Below, piece after piece: positions 8,701 to 18,298 of a stretch of DNA of 64,000 bases. Numbering within the stretch: position 1 is the first letter of the stretch; each line of letters starts with the position of its first letter. Position numbers and translations under genes: made by a program. The notes below the pieces were generated by a model. It did no database searches, had not been told where the DNA came from, and saw only the letters and a program-made list of their open reading frames with translations. The DNA is from M3007 sp041392625 (GTDB lineage Bacteria > Bacteroidota > Bacteroidia > Chitinophagales > Saprospiraceae), in the NCBI GenBank assembly GCA_041392625.1, contig JAWKLR010000001.1, positions 124,001-188,000 on the forward strand. Reading direction: 5' to 3'.

Positions 8701-11700
8701 TACCAGCTTCCCGGGGAATAATCTGCAATTACCTGATACACTCGGTGTCTTGGCACTGTTTCAAACTTGCCAGTAGGTGATCACATTATCAGATACATTG
8801 TAACCGATGATTGTGGAAAATTGCTTCAACATGTGAGTTCATCATCACAATTGAAGATCAGCCACCTCTGTTGGGTGTGTGATGAACATACCCAGGTTTC
8901 GCTGGATTGACGGAATGTTTGTAAATGCCCTCACATTTGATGATGGCAGTTACGACAACTGTTCAGACCTTGCATATAAAGTACGGAGAGTGGAAGCCAA
9001 TAGTTGTCAGGATGTCGACCATTTCTATGATCAGGTCAAGTTTTGCTGTGAAGACATTGGAGATACCATTTATGTCATTTTGCGTGTGTACGATGTACCA
9101 ATCCCGGCTGTGGCCAATCGATCTCGATTTTGAAGAAATACATTCCAATGAGTGTCTGCGGAAGTGGTTGACGACAAACTAAACCCGGCTTGTGTGCCTC
9201 CACCAAATGCTGTTGTTTCATGTGAAAACTTTGATCCCAGTTTGTGTGGGCTTATGGGTTTGGTTACGGTTTGACAATTGTTGTGTGGACACCATTACCT
9301 CTTCGGTCAGTTATAGCCAGTTTGATACGCTTTGTAATAAAGGAACCATCATGCGTACTTTCAGGGTTTTTGATTGCCAGGGTGGCTCTTCTCAGTGTAC
9401 TCAGAAAATTTATGTGGAATACGAATATGTTCACTTCGAACGACTATGTTGTAAATGCATGCAATGGAAGTGGTATGTATGGGGAGCCGGAGTTTTTGCA
9501 GCGACTGTGAGTTGCTTGCTGTTTCATTCCACGATGAGGATGCCAGATGCCCACAAATTGAACGCACCTGGACAATCATCAACTGGTGTACGTACAATCC
9601 CAACCTGGGGGTAACCCAAATCCCCAACCCCAACTGAGCAATTTATCCAATCACTCCATCCAATTTGATCGGACCGTGTCAGCACCCGGTACGCCGGCTC
9701 CCGGGCTCCTACTAACATAAAGGTAAATCCTACGGATCCGGTACCAACAGATTATTCATCGTTTTGGATGGCAAATGCAAATGGATACTCCTACAAACAA
9801 TTGATAAAAATAATTGATAATGAGGCAATCATTGCCATGACTGCCCAACAGAGCCGGAAGAGTTTTAGGATCTTACTCCAAACGACGATTTGCTTTGGAA
9901 TGCCAATTACTGGTACAGTCCGGATTACCGGTTCTCACGACTTTGCGAGGGTCCTGTTGATCTGAGCATATCCGGGAATGACTCCTGTTCGGGTGCCGTT
10001 TCAGGTATCTTTTGTTCCTGGATTTAGATCAGGATGGAACCATGGAAACAGTGGTGAGTAGTGCCAACTTCCCCGTTTACTAACATCACTTGAGAAACGC
10101 GGGTAACCCCAACTTTTCTGGAGGGCATTGGCATTTGACCACCGTCCGGTAGCAGCCAATCAGAAGTAAGGGCTTGTACTGGAGGAGTTTGTATCGGTGG
10201 AACAAAGACAGCAGCCGTACGAAATACAGCCCTTTCACCGGGGTCATATCAGGTTCCGCAATTGCCTTATGGTACGCATAAAATTAATGATCATTTTGAT
10301 GGTTGTGGAAACGAACAGGTGTGCGAGTATACTTTGTCGTGAAGGATTGTAAGGCGCCTACAGTGGTGTGTGTCAATGGACTGAGTATTAACAACATGCC
10401 AAATGGTATGATCACCCTGTTTGCATCCGACTTTCTTCAGTTTACTCAGGATAACTGCACCCCAACCAATCAATTGACATTAAATCAAATGAGTCTACTG
10501 AGAATTCCCATTGCTACCGAACGGCTTGCCGCAGACAAGTGTCACATTCGACTGCTCAGAATTGGGTACCCAGTTTGTCCAATTGTGGGTAATGGATGGC
10601 AGCGGTAACGCAGATTTTTGTGAAACTTACGTGATAGTACAAGGCCAATGCGGGCAATTGCAATAGCAACTCCATTTCGGTTGCTGGGGCCTTGAAAACT
10701 GAACAGGAAGAAGGCCTTGAGGGGGCCAATCTTGAACTTATTGGTTCACATGCAAGCCTGCCATCCATTAGTTTGTTGGGTCTACTGACAACAACGGCGT
10801 TTTTGGTTTCCCGAATGCCCTGGCTGCAGATTACAACTATACGCTTACTCCATACAAAGATGATAACCCATTAAACGGGGTGAGCACCTATGACCTGGTT
10901 TTAATTTCCAAACATATTCTTGGCTTGGAACCCTTGAACAGTCCTTACAAGATGATTGCAGCGGATGCAAACAAATCGAATTCAATTACCACGTTTGACA
11001 TTGTGGAACTGCGGAAGTTGGATTCTGGGATCTACAATGAATTACTGAATAATACATCCTGGCGTTTTGTGGAAAAGGGCTTTACTTTTCAGATCCGCTA
11101 GTTTGCGTCACCATTTCCGAGAATAAATTGCGGCCAATCTCCAGACGAACCAGTTATCGGATCATTTTGTTGCGTTGGAAAGTCGGAGATGTAAATGCTT
11201 CAGCGATCCCCAATAGCTGACCAGTTCGGATGATCGAACCACCGAACACTGTTCTTTGAAGTGGACGATAAACACATTCAACCAGGAGAAACATTTACTG
11301 TTGCGTTTAAGGCTGAAATGCAGGTGGAAGGGTACCAGTTTACCTTGAAGTTCCCTGACTTAAGGTGATAGATGTCCTGCCCAGTGAAGGATGGGCCCGA
11401 CAATTTTTACCTGGAGCAACGATGCAATTACCAGTTCCTTTAATGCGGATAAGCCAGGCGTGGTTGTTCAGTTTTACTCCAAAAAATGGAGGGCGAGCCA
11501 ATAGATATACCTTTCAGGCGAAATCACGCCCAATGAAGCCTATATCCAATCGATTACCAATGAACTATTGGTGTGGAATGTCAAACTGCGATTTAGCAGG
11601 CAACAAGGGGATTCAGAATTTGAGTTGCTTCAAAATGTGCCGAATCCATTTGGAACAAGCACCATGATCGGTTTTGTTTTACCTGGAGGCTGGCGAAGCA

Positions 11701-11884
11701 ATTTTGTCTGTTTTTGATGAAATGGGACATCAATCTGGTAACAATTAACGGCACGTATCCAAAAGGGTATAATCAGATCAGTCTGGACCGTACGCAGTTG
11801 GGTGATGCTGAAGGCAAACTGTTTTATTACAAATTGGAATCAAAATGGAATTCATCGACCAAGCGCATGATTTTGATTAAATAG
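5740..11884 (+). pseudogene. Broken giant cell-surface protein (PKD-like/HYR-type domains, dockerin-like module, T9SS C-terminus)
   Basis: Over about 6.1 kb the plus strand encodes recognisable protein in constantly changing frames. Successive pieces include 'DTICSGDNASIKITGADG' (near 6090), 'TEYDWTN...IGLAASGNGNIPAF' (PKD-like module, twice), 'NAGPDKEICIGDNLDLTSLG' (7436), 'NDNIPPKIICTDITIPCVV' (7944, HYR-type), 'YDLVLISKHILGLEPLNSPY' (10889, dockerin-like) and a T9SS-like end 'GYNQISLDRTQLGDAEG' closing at TAG 11882-11884. The longest uninterrupted piece is about 150 codons. Breaks are mostly one-base gains or losses with the protein conserved either side, which fits recent decay or poor local sequence better than ancient loss. 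The left boundary is uncertain: coding signal is clear only from about 5880. Intact, it would be a secreted adhesin-like protein of some 2,000 residues. Confidence 0.75.
6351..7424 (+). repeat. Tandem duplication of a 540-bp PKD-like module
   Basis: Unit 1 (6351-6890) and unit 2 (6891-7424) both begin CCTGATGTTGAACCCATA and stay closely similar throughout, including the parts encoding 'EYDWTN', 'IGLAASGNGNIPAF', 'TVTP.YSSGGITCF', 'DIGNDLVICQNQ' and 'LSASLSGGATGGTWSGGLG'. They differ by scattered substitutions and by small indels (for example GCCTTTATTG in unit 1 against GCCTTTTATTG in unit 2). The repeat is a duplicated Ig/PKD-like domain within the broken surface gene. Confidence 0.85.
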
Positions 11885-11911
11885 GCTCTTAATCATTAAT
11901 AAAGCAAAAGT

Positions 11912-11936
11912 TCGCCCGATTACGGAATCCGGGCGA
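11912..11936. terminator. Hairpin after the giant surface gene
   Basis: TCGCCCGATT pairs with AATCCGGGCGA across a short loop, with one bulged base. It sits 28 bp after the TAG of the broken surface gene. The following TCTCCTTTATT is only moderately T-rich, so termination is likely but not certain. Confidence 0.55.
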
Positions 11937-12078
11937 TCTCCTTTATTGAGAGTTCTCCCAAAAACCTCTTAATTTTTTGAAAATATGCGCTTAAACTACA
12001 CTGGGAACGTTCATTTTTGGTAACCTTGTTCTTGCCCAGCCAGTCTACTCAATGTAAACATCTTAAAGCATCCGGTTT

Positions 12079-12546
12079 ATGTCAAAAAAAGAACTCAAAC
12101 GCACACTTCCCACCCGAAAACGGATTGCGCTGGTAGCCCACGATAATAAAAAAGACGATATTATTGAATGGGCTGTTTACAACAAAGCCGTTTTAACCGA
12201 ACACGACTTGCTGGCTACAGGTACCACCGGCCGGCTTTTAGAAGAAACCCTGGGTCTCCCCGTACACCGCCTATTGAGCGGTCCACTCGGAGGTGATCAG
12301 CAAATCGGAGCACTGATAGCCGAAGGGAAAATTGATGTACTGATCTTCTTTTGGGATCCCATGGAAGCGCAGCCCCACGACCCGGATATCAAAGCCTTGC
12401 TTCGACTCGGCGTGGTATGGAATATTCCCATCGCCTGCGACCGTTCAACCGCTGATTTTTTACTCACATCGCCCTTGATGCACCAGTCATACGATGCACG
12501 ACAAAGCGATTACAATGACTATGTGGAGCGTCTGCAAATAAAATAA
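12079..12546 (+). CDS. mgsA: Methylglyoxal synthase
   Basis: This 155-aa cytoplasmic enzyme converts dihydroxyacetone phosphate to methylglyoxal and phosphate, a bypass relieving sugar-phosphate build-up. Length and motifs match the E. coli enzyme (152 aa). The phosphate-binding 'GTTGR' is at 48-52. 'SGPLGGDQQIGA' is at 67-78 with Asp73 at the position of the catalytic Asp71 of E. coli. 'AQPHDPDIKALLRL' carries His100 and Asp101, equivalent to His98/Asp101. It stands alone between the broken surface gene and a convergent T9SS gene. No perfect TAnnTTTG is present upstream; TAACCTTG near 12021 is one mismatch away. Confidence 0.96.
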   Translation: MSKKELKRTLPTRKRIALVAHDNKKDDIIEWAVYNKAVLTEHDLLATGTTGRLLEETLGLPVHRLLSGPLGGDQQIGALIAEGKIDVLIFFWDPMEAQPHDPDIKALLRLGVVWNIPIACDRSTADFLLTSPLMHQSYDARQSDYNDYVERLQIK

Positions 12547-12596
12547 TCCGATCCTGGTCTGTCAAACAAACGGGAATATTCCTACCTGGCAAAACA

Positions 12597-14195
12597 CTAG
12601 TGCATAATCACTAATTGAAGAGCCTTTTGCTCCTGATCAACGCTCAAGGTAACCGGATAAACACCGTTTGGAAAGTCTTGTAACTTGAATCCAAACTGGT
12701 GGTTTCCTTGTTGCAACACACCCAGGTATTCCTGGACGATCAGTTTTCCATCGGGAGACTGTAAGGTCACCACGACTTCTCCTGCTTTATCCAACTCAAA
12801 TTCCAACATAGCAGAATCCACTGCCGGGTTGGGATGCAACTGCATAGATGCCAGAATACTTGGGGTTTTGTTCAAAACCTTAATTCCGGAGCTGTAGGCA
12901 GGAACAATCCGAACTTCATACAGGGAGGCTGTCGCTTCACTGAGTGTTTCGTTGTTGAAGAATATATTTGGCGCCTGGCTATGAATGCCGCCGATGAGAT
13001 ATCCCAATGTGAACGTATCCAAATTAATTTCACTGAGTTGAACGACATCGTGTTCAACAGGAAGGTCTGAGTGGATAATGAATTCAGAACCTGCGCCCAT
13101 CAGCCCAGGCATTAACTCGAGTTGTTCCTCGGTCATACTTCCGTCTGCAGAACGCGTAACCAGTCCAATGGTAGGTACAAATGGCACGTTGTTATCCTGT
13201 ACTAATTCTGCATTTGAATCAAAGTAAAACTGGCTGATACCACCAAAGAAGAGGTTGTACATTTTGTTTTGGTCTGCATCGTATAAGCCTGCATGGCCAC
13301 AGTGGTATTGGTTGAGTTTGTGTTGGAACACATTGTTTACCGTATACCCGGTATCCCGGATGTCCACACTGTTGAGATAGGGAAGGTCAGCAAATTCCTG
13401 AAATACTCCTGAAAAGGCAGTGAATCCGCGCGATCCATCAGGGAAAACTTGTGGCAGCATGTTGTAATCACGGCGGTGCAGGTTTACGGCATCTTCCCAA
13501 TCTGGAAGGATGGTATAGCTAACTGCTCCATTTGCAAAGTCCAGCGTAAACCGTTTAATGCGGTTGCTGTATTGCTGAACGAAAGTCGGGTGATTCATTG
13601 GGTTATAACGGCCAAAAAAATCATGCCCTCCAACCAGATAATATATTCCATCCATGTACCCAAGTTGACCTCCTGTAATCATGAAATAATCATCAGTAAC
13701 CTGCGTGAAATAAGGAGCAATATCCTGACCGTTAACCACCGCATCAATCAGTTGAGGCAGTTGCACTACACAGAGTTTATTGTGTGTTACATGTTCGTTT
13801 GCAATAGGACTAAATCCGTATCCACCAGTCAGAATTAAAAGGGAGTCTTGTTGATAAAACTGGAGGTTTGTTCCCAGTAGTTGCTCAACAACTGTAGCTG
13901 GTAAGGTATTTACATCGGCTTGAAACAGATCTCCGGTAACAGGATCAATTACAGAAATAAGCGGGTTGTTGCCATCTGTAAGAAACGTAGCAAAGGGTTG
14001 GCGTTTGTGAAGTCCGTCTGTACGACCTCCAAGCACGAGAATTTTTCCATTGTACAATGCGGAGGCTGCAGACTGCACGCCATTAAATCCTGTAATTTCT
14101 ATTGGCTGAAGTTGGACTGTGAAATTTTGTGCCTGAGCGGTACTTGCAAATAGGAGCAGACACAAAATGGCCCCAAAGTTAATACGTAGAGTCAT
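12597..14195 (-). CDS. Kelch-like secreted protein with T9SS type A sorting domain
   Basis: The ATG at 14195 is preferred over the frame extending to 14240 because it yields a signal peptide (MTLRINFGAILCLLLFASTA, cleaved after AQA). The body of the 532-aa protein has spaced beta motifs with 'GGR', 'GGYGF', 'GGQLG', 'GGHDF', 'GGIS' and 'IGGIH' turns, like a degenerate kelch/galactose-oxidase propeller. The last 80 residues hold the T9SS signature: 'QLHPNPAVDSAMLEF', 'GKLIVQEYLG' and 'FPNGVYPVTL'. It should be secreted across the outer membrane and attached to the surface or released. It is convergent with mgsA. No enzymatic residues are recognised. Confidence 0.82.
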   Translation of the reverse strand: MTLRINFGAILCLLLFASTAQAQNFTVQLQPIEITGFNGVQSAASALYNGKILVLGGRTDGLHKRQPFATFLTDGNNPLISVIDPVTGDLFQADVNTLPATVVEQLLGTNLQFYQQDSLLILTGGYGFSPIANEHVTHNKLCVVQLPQLIDAVVNGQDIAPYFTQVTDDYFMITGGQLGYMDGIYYLVGGHDFFGRYNPMNHPTFVQQYSNRIKRFTLDFANGAVSYTILPDWEDAVNLHRRDYNMLPQVFPDGSRGFTAFSGVFQEFADLPYLNSVDIRDTGYTVNNVFQHKLNQYHCGHAGLYDADQNKMYNLFFGGISQFYFDSNAELVQDNNVPFVPTIGLVTRSADGSMTEEQLELMPGLMGAGSEFIIHSDLPVEHDVVQLSEINLDTFTLGYLIGGIHSQAPNIFFNNETLSEATASLYEVRIVPAYSSGIKVLNKTPSILASMQLHPNPAVDSAMLEFELDKAGEVVVTLQSPDGKLIVQEYLGVLQQGNHQFGFKLQDFPNGVYPVTLSVDQEQKALQLVIMH

Positions 14196-14242
14196 AGGTA
14201 AATTTTTGGCAAAGTTGCGGTGTACGCATGGTTTATACAATG

Positions 14243-14281
14243 AAAAAAGAGAGGATTTGTGGTACTAATCCTCTCTTTTTT
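14243..14281. terminator. Rho-independent terminator of the sulfur cluster
   Basis: AAAAAAGAGAGGAT pairs perfectly with ATCCTCTCTTTTTT around an 11-nt loop, giving an A-stem/T-run on either strand. It lies just past the stop of the TsdA-like cytochrome gene (minus strand) and upstream of the kelch-like gene, so it most likely ends the minus-strand sulfur transcript. Confidence 0.85.
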
Positions 14282-14324
14282 ATGGGTAAATTACTCAATT
14301 AGAATTTGAGCCTTAAACCCGTTT

Positions 14325-15470
14325 TTATTTCTTATAAAATGCTGCAATCGGTCCGAATGGCCCGTATTTATGCTGAATCTCCGGGAAGGTATCTGCAAAC
14401 GGTCCAAAAGGATGGTCGTATGGCTTTTTCGAAATATCCGGCCAATCGGTTTCAAGGAATGGGTGTTCCGGACGGTCTTGTGAGTTTACAAAGGCAGCCA
14501 GGTCCCATGCTTCTTCATCGCTCAATTGAGGAAATTCATAACTGGCACCAAGTGGCATATTGGCTTTTACATAACCTGCAAACCGGCTCATCCGGAAAAG
14601 TCCCGCCGCCTGGTTGTAACTATCTTTTCCCCAAAGTGGGGGATAGCTGCGTTCCGATCCGGGCATTGGCATTCCCTGCCCGTCTTGTCCGTGGCAACTG
14701 GCACATTTTTCAGCAAACAACATCGCGCCTTTTTCTGGATCCGCTGGCCGGTCTAGGAACTCAAGTTGAACCAGGCCACTGCCCTTAGGTGAATCGCCTT
14801 TAGGCACAGCAGTACCAAGCCAGTTTACATAAGCAACCATCGCCTTCATTTCTTTGCTGTCTTCAGCCAAAGGCTTTCCGTTCAGACTGCGTTGAAAGCA
14901 GCCATTGATACGCGATGGGATGCCTTCTTCTTTTCCCGAACGTCCTCTCATTTTAGGATAGGTGCTGGCTACTTTGGAGTAATTATTTCCAAATGCTTTG
15001 GTGCCTGCATCCAGGTGGCAATTTTGGCAATTTAATTTGTTTGAATTGCCGGGTAATACAAGTCCACTGGGTCCAAAATAATCAGCGGTATTGATAATCA
15101 ATTCCCTGCCGTAGGAAATTTGTTCAAAGTCGGGATCCATTTCAGCCAGCGACCAATCCGGGCTGGTCCAAATGCTTTCCGGGTTGTAATCTGCCTTCAG
15201 CTTTGCCTGCGCAACTTGTAATGCACTGGATGCCTGGCTCTGGCTGGACTGCCATAGAAACAAGCCTCCTCCAATCAGAATCCCAACCAGCAGGAATAAA
15301 AACGAACGCAGTAATCGCAATCGCTGTAGTTGGAGTCGCAACTGCAGACTTTCTTCTGCAGCGACTCCAAGTCTGGTTTGGTAGAGCCCCAATCCACTGA
15401 TCACAGCAAAAATACCGACAGACAGGGCAGCAATTACAAGCCATAAAAGTGGGTGATAAGGGATAGTCAT
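14325..15470 (-). CDS. Membrane-anchored dihaem c-type cytochrome, TsdA (thiosulfate dehydrogenase)-like
   Basis: This 381-aa protein has two N-terminal transmembrane helices (about 8-30 and 54-73) and then two cytochrome c domains. Haem motif 1 is CQNCH (148-152) and haem motif 2 is CASCH (256-260). The segment 'RINGCFQRSLNG' puts Cys191 39 residues after the first haem His, the place where TsdA enzymes carry the Cys axial ligand of haem 1. 'PPLWGKDSYNQAAG', 'NMPLG' and 'AWDLAAFVNSQDRP' are also family-like. TsdA oxidises thiosulfate to tetrathionate (or the reverse) in the periplasm. The double anchor is unusual because characterised TsdA proteins are soluble, and it may pass electrons to membrane carriers. 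It is the last gene of the sulfur cluster. Haem number and Cys are seen; substrate is inferred from family and context. Confidence 0.82.
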   Translation of the reverse strand: MTIPYHPLLWLVIAALSVGIFAVISGLGLYQTRLGVAAEESLQLRLQLQRLRLLRSFLFLLVGILIGGGLFLWQSSQSQASSALQVAQAKLKADYNPESIWTSPDWSLAEMDPDFEQISYGRELIINTADYFGPSGLVLPGNSNKLNCQNCHLDAGTKAFGNNYSKVASTYPKMRGRSGKEEGIPSRINGCFQRSLNGKPLAEDSKEMKAMVAYVNWLGTAVPKGDSPKGSGLVQLEFLDRPADPEKGAMLFAEKCASCHGQDGQGMPMPGSERSYPPLWGKDSYNQAAGLFRMSRFAGYVKANMPLGASYEFPQLSDEEAWDLAAFVNSQDRPEHPFLETDWPDISKKPYDHPFGPFADTFPEIQHKYGPFGPIAAFYKK

Positions 15471-15521
15471 ATACCTGGTTTTTATATAAATAAAAGCAAA
15501 TTGGGCACAGGGGAGTCTACC

Positions 15522-16043
15522 TTAGTTGGGAAGATTTTCCCGAAAATAACCATAAACCCAGGTCCCTGCAACAGCACTGAGCAAAGTCACCAAAATGACA
15601 AGTGCTCCGGTACCAATTTGAGCATACAAAGGCCCCGGGCATGCGCCGGTCATAGCCCAACCCAAACCAAAGATAAGCCCACCAATTACATTGCCTTTTG
15701 TGAACTTTTTATCTGAAAAGTGGATTTCTTCCCCGTAAATGGTTCGAATATTAAATCGCTTAATCAGGTAAACAGAGACTGCACCGATAAGCAATGCTGT
15801 TCCAATGATTCCATACATGTGGAAAGACTGAAATCGGAACATTTCCTGAATACGAAACCAGGAGATGACCTCAGTTTTTACAAAGGCAATTCCAAAAACA
15901 ATCCCAACAGCGGTGTACTTCAACAGGTACCACCAGGGGTGATTGGTTAGTTCCGATTCGTTGGTGCACATTGCACCTTCTTTGCGCGTTTCTTCCTGAA
16001 CAGAATTCAGAATGACTTGATCCAGATTTTTATCGTCAAACAT
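15522..16043 (-). CDS. YeeE/YedE (sulfur transport) family membrane protein, half-size copy B
   Basis: This 173-aa protein has a roughly 40-residue hydrophilic N-terminus and four predicted membrane helices ('LLKYTAVGIVFGIAFV', 'YGIIGTALLIGAVSVYLI', 'GLIFGLGWAMTGACPGP', 'LVILVTLLSAVAGTWVYGYF'). The motif 'GLGWAMTGACPGP' contains the conserved Gly/Cys signature of the YeeE/YedE family, which imports thiosulfate or related sulfur species. It lies 48 bp downstream of a second half-size member with the partner motif. The pair probably forms one transporter, like other split YeeE pairs. The N-terminal extension carries a Cys ('EGAMCTNE') of unknown role. Confidence 0.85.
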   Translation of the reverse strand: MFDDKNLDQVILNSVQEETRKEGAMCTNESELTNHPWWYLLKYTAVGIVFGIAFVKTEVISWFRIQEMFRFQSFHMYGIIGTALLIGAVSVYLIKRFNIRTIYGEEIHFSDKKFTKGNVIGGLIFGLGWAMTGACPGPLYAQIGTGALVILVTLLSAVAGTWVYGYFRENLPN

Positions 16044-16091
16044 ATGTTATTCGTTTGTGGTCATGCGTTTGTGAAACGATGTCCATAGATT

Positions 16092-16661
16092 TTACAGATT
16101 GAGAATATATGGGAGAATAATATTGGCCATCAGTATGCCTCCTGCCATGAAGCAGCATGTAGCAACCAGGGATGGCCATTGGAGGTTGCTAAGGCCCATA
16201 ATTACATGGCCTGAAGTACATCCTCCGGCATAACGGGCTCCGAAACCGATCAAGAAACCTCCACCTACAATGAGAATAAAACCACGGAGGCTAAACAGGC
16301 TATCCCAGGTAAACAAGTCGGTTGGTACCATGCTGGAATAGTCGGAAATTCCATATTGACTCAATTCCTGCGAAAGTGCCGGAACAACTTCCACCGGATT
16401 TGGATTGGCAAGAAAGTATGTTGCCAAAAATGCACCAATTGCTATGCCTGCTACAAAGAACAGGTTCCAACTTTCTTTTTTCCAATCATATTGAAAAAAC
16501 TTGATGTTGGCAGGAACACAGGCTGCACATGCATGCCGTAAACTGGATGAAATTCCGAAATGTTTGTTGCCCAGAAGGAGGAGTGCTGGAACGGTAAGTC
16601 CTGCAATGATTCCGCCTACATACCAGGGCCAGGGGTGGGTTAATAGCTCCATGTATTTCAA
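16092..16661 (-). CDS. YeeE/YedE (sulfur transport) family membrane protein, half-size copy A
   Basis: This 189-aa protein has about four to five membrane helices and the hallmark 'GFGARYAGGCTSGHVIMG' near residues 134-151, whose Cys is the conserved sulfur-relay residue of YeeE/YedE transporters. Two further Cys occur early ('HACAACVPANIK', about residues 44-49), an extra Cys pair that could bind persulfide or metal. It precedes the second half-size copy in the same orientation. The likely role is import of thiosulfate, sulfide-derived or other sulfur species across the inner membrane for the cluster's oxidases. Confidence 0.88.
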   Translation of the reverse strand: MKYMELLTHPWPWYVGGIIAGLTVPALLLLGNKHFGISSSLRHACAACVPANIKFFQYDWKKESWNLFFVAGIAIGAFLATYFLANPNPVEVVPALSQELSQYGISDYSSMVPTDLFTWDSLFSLRGFILIVGGGFLIGFGARYAGGCTSGHVIMGLSNLQWPSLVATCCFMAGGILMANIILPYILNL

Positions 16662-16831
16662 TGTTTGTTCGTGTTATAAAATACAGGTACGCATGATGCA
16701 TACCTCATAAATCGCTTGTGTTTGTTTCATTTTCCTTTGGAACTGTGTGTGCAATACACACCCTGTCTGTGCCCGTTATTAGCACAAAACAGTGGGGAGT
16801 TATCAAATGGGTTTGGCGGCTCCTGGTTACT

Positions 16832-18262
16832 TTACAAGTAATAATTCAGGATGAAATTGACTTGCCACATGTTTACCCGGTTGATTACAAAAGCCGGGTT
16901 GTTGTGGTCATCGCCAGTTCGACCCTTGTACACAACCAGCAGATGTGAGGACAGCCCTTTCAGCCATCCCGAAAACTGGTAACGCAGGTCGGTGTTAATT
17001 TGGTAGTAGGAGGGTAGGGCATATTTATTTAGTCGGAATTCCAGTACATCCGGGAGGATGAAATTTCCAACTGCCAGCGAGGCGCTGAAAGGTGTCTTTT
17101 TTGCTTTCCAATCAATTCGGGCTACCATCGAATGGGTGTTTCCCGTGCCTTCGGTTCGCTCTCTTGGCATAAAGGTATAAAATGGCTCCTTACCCCACTC
17201 TCTGGGAGAAAGAAATCGTCCACCTTTTCCTAAATAAGTATATGCAAGGCTTGTTTTCCAGTATTTATTTGCCCAAAGAAGCCGTCCGCTTATGGCTGAT
17301 GCATGTTCAGAGGTAGGGAAATAGGTAATGTTCTGGTCTGTATTCCCTCCATCTGAAACTGAGTTTTGATACATCAACTGAACCCCGGCAACAATCTTCT
17401 GACTGTTTTTTACAGGCTGGGTATATTCCATTTGAGTGAATACCGTGTTGAACATATTTTCAACAAACTGGTCCCACACTTCGATGTTTAGATGCTTACC
17501 TGCCTGATGTTTCAAACCAATGAGTCCGATGCCTTTGGATTCCAATTGATTCAGATAGCCGCTGGGCATCCCGTGGATGTTTTTCCCCTGCGGATAGGTG
17601 CCAATAGACGCACCCACATCGTACCAGCGAACAGTGCTCCGCGGAGACATTTTCCACAACCAGCCTCCCTGGAAATTGGTTGATTTGTTCACCTTGGTTT
17701 CTACCCAAATTCCTTCTTCTTCTGTGGGACGCATCCGTCCATCCTGAAAGTTGATAAAAGGAGTTTTCAGTAATTGCTTACCCAATACAGCACTGCCTTT
17801 ATTCCACGTGTATGAAATCCACAGTTCTTCCAGGCGATCCAGATCGTTTGTATTGCCAGGATCCGTTACGTCAAAAAGTCCGGCTTCATATCGGTTTTTT
17901 GCACCGGTAATTGAATCGCGTGCAGTCAGGTCGCTGGAAGCGAGGTTGTAGTTAAACATCCCGCTGATTCCAAACTTGAACCCATGAAAGGAGGCGGTTT
18001 CATACCGGAGGGTACCACCGATACCCAGCGCGTAGTAATCACTCAGATCTTTTTCATTGTCGGTCGACATAAAAAAGTTTCTGAAGTGCATTTTGGTGTG
18101 TCCCTTTTGAAAGGCTTCAACCGGTGACGTAATTTGAATGGCCGTATCCTGATTGGTGGCCTCCTGTGCAAAAACATTCTGCGGTGCGGCAATGCTAAAG
18201 AGCACTGCCACAACCACAGAAGTAATAAAGCCAAATGAGAATTTCATTTTCAACATCCGCAT
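16832..18262 (-). CDS. OprD-family-like outer-membrane porin
   Basis: This 476-aa protein starts with a signal peptide ending 'NVFAQEA'. ATGs at 18262, 18256 and 18247 are all possible starts, differing by at most five residues. The mature part is rich in amphipathic strands. Features typical of OprD-type substrate-specific porins are 'LDRLEELWISYTWNKGSAVLGKQ', here seen from 'LDRLEEL' to 'GKQLLKTPFINFQDGRM', and the 'GLKHQAGKHLNIEVWDQ' strand. It ends 'VNFILNYYL' with a terminal aromatic/hydrophobic residue. It sits between the transporters and the persulfide dioxygenase in the same direction, so it probably admits an anionic sulfur substrate such as thiosulfate through the outer membrane (inference). 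Confidence 0.8.
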   Translation of the reverse strand: MRMLKMKFSFGFITSVVVAVLFSIAAPQNVFAQEATNQDTAIQITSPVEAFQKGHTKMHFRNFFMSTDNEKDLSDYYALGIGGTLRYETASFHGFKFGISGMFNYNLASSDLTARDSITGAKNRYEAGLFDVTDPGNTNDLDRLEELWISYTWNKGSAVLGKQLLKTPFINFQDGRMRPTEEEGIWVETKVNKSTNFQGGWLWKMSPRSTVRWYDVGASIGTYPQGKNIHGMPSGYLNQLESKGIGLIGLKHQAGKHLNIEVWDQFVENMFNTVFTQMEYTQPVKNSQKIVAGVQLMYQNSVSDGGNTDQNITYFPTSEHASAISGRLLWANKYWKTSLAYTYLGKGGRFLSPREWGKEPFYTFMPRERTEGTGNTHSMVARIDWKAKKTPFSASLAVGNFILPDVLEFRLNKYALPSYYQINTDLRYQFSGWLKGLSSHLLVVYKGRTGDDHNNPAFVINRVNMWQVNFILNYYL

Positions 18263-18298
18263 GATCTTCGTTTGTCTATCTTTTTTTAAACCCTAAAA

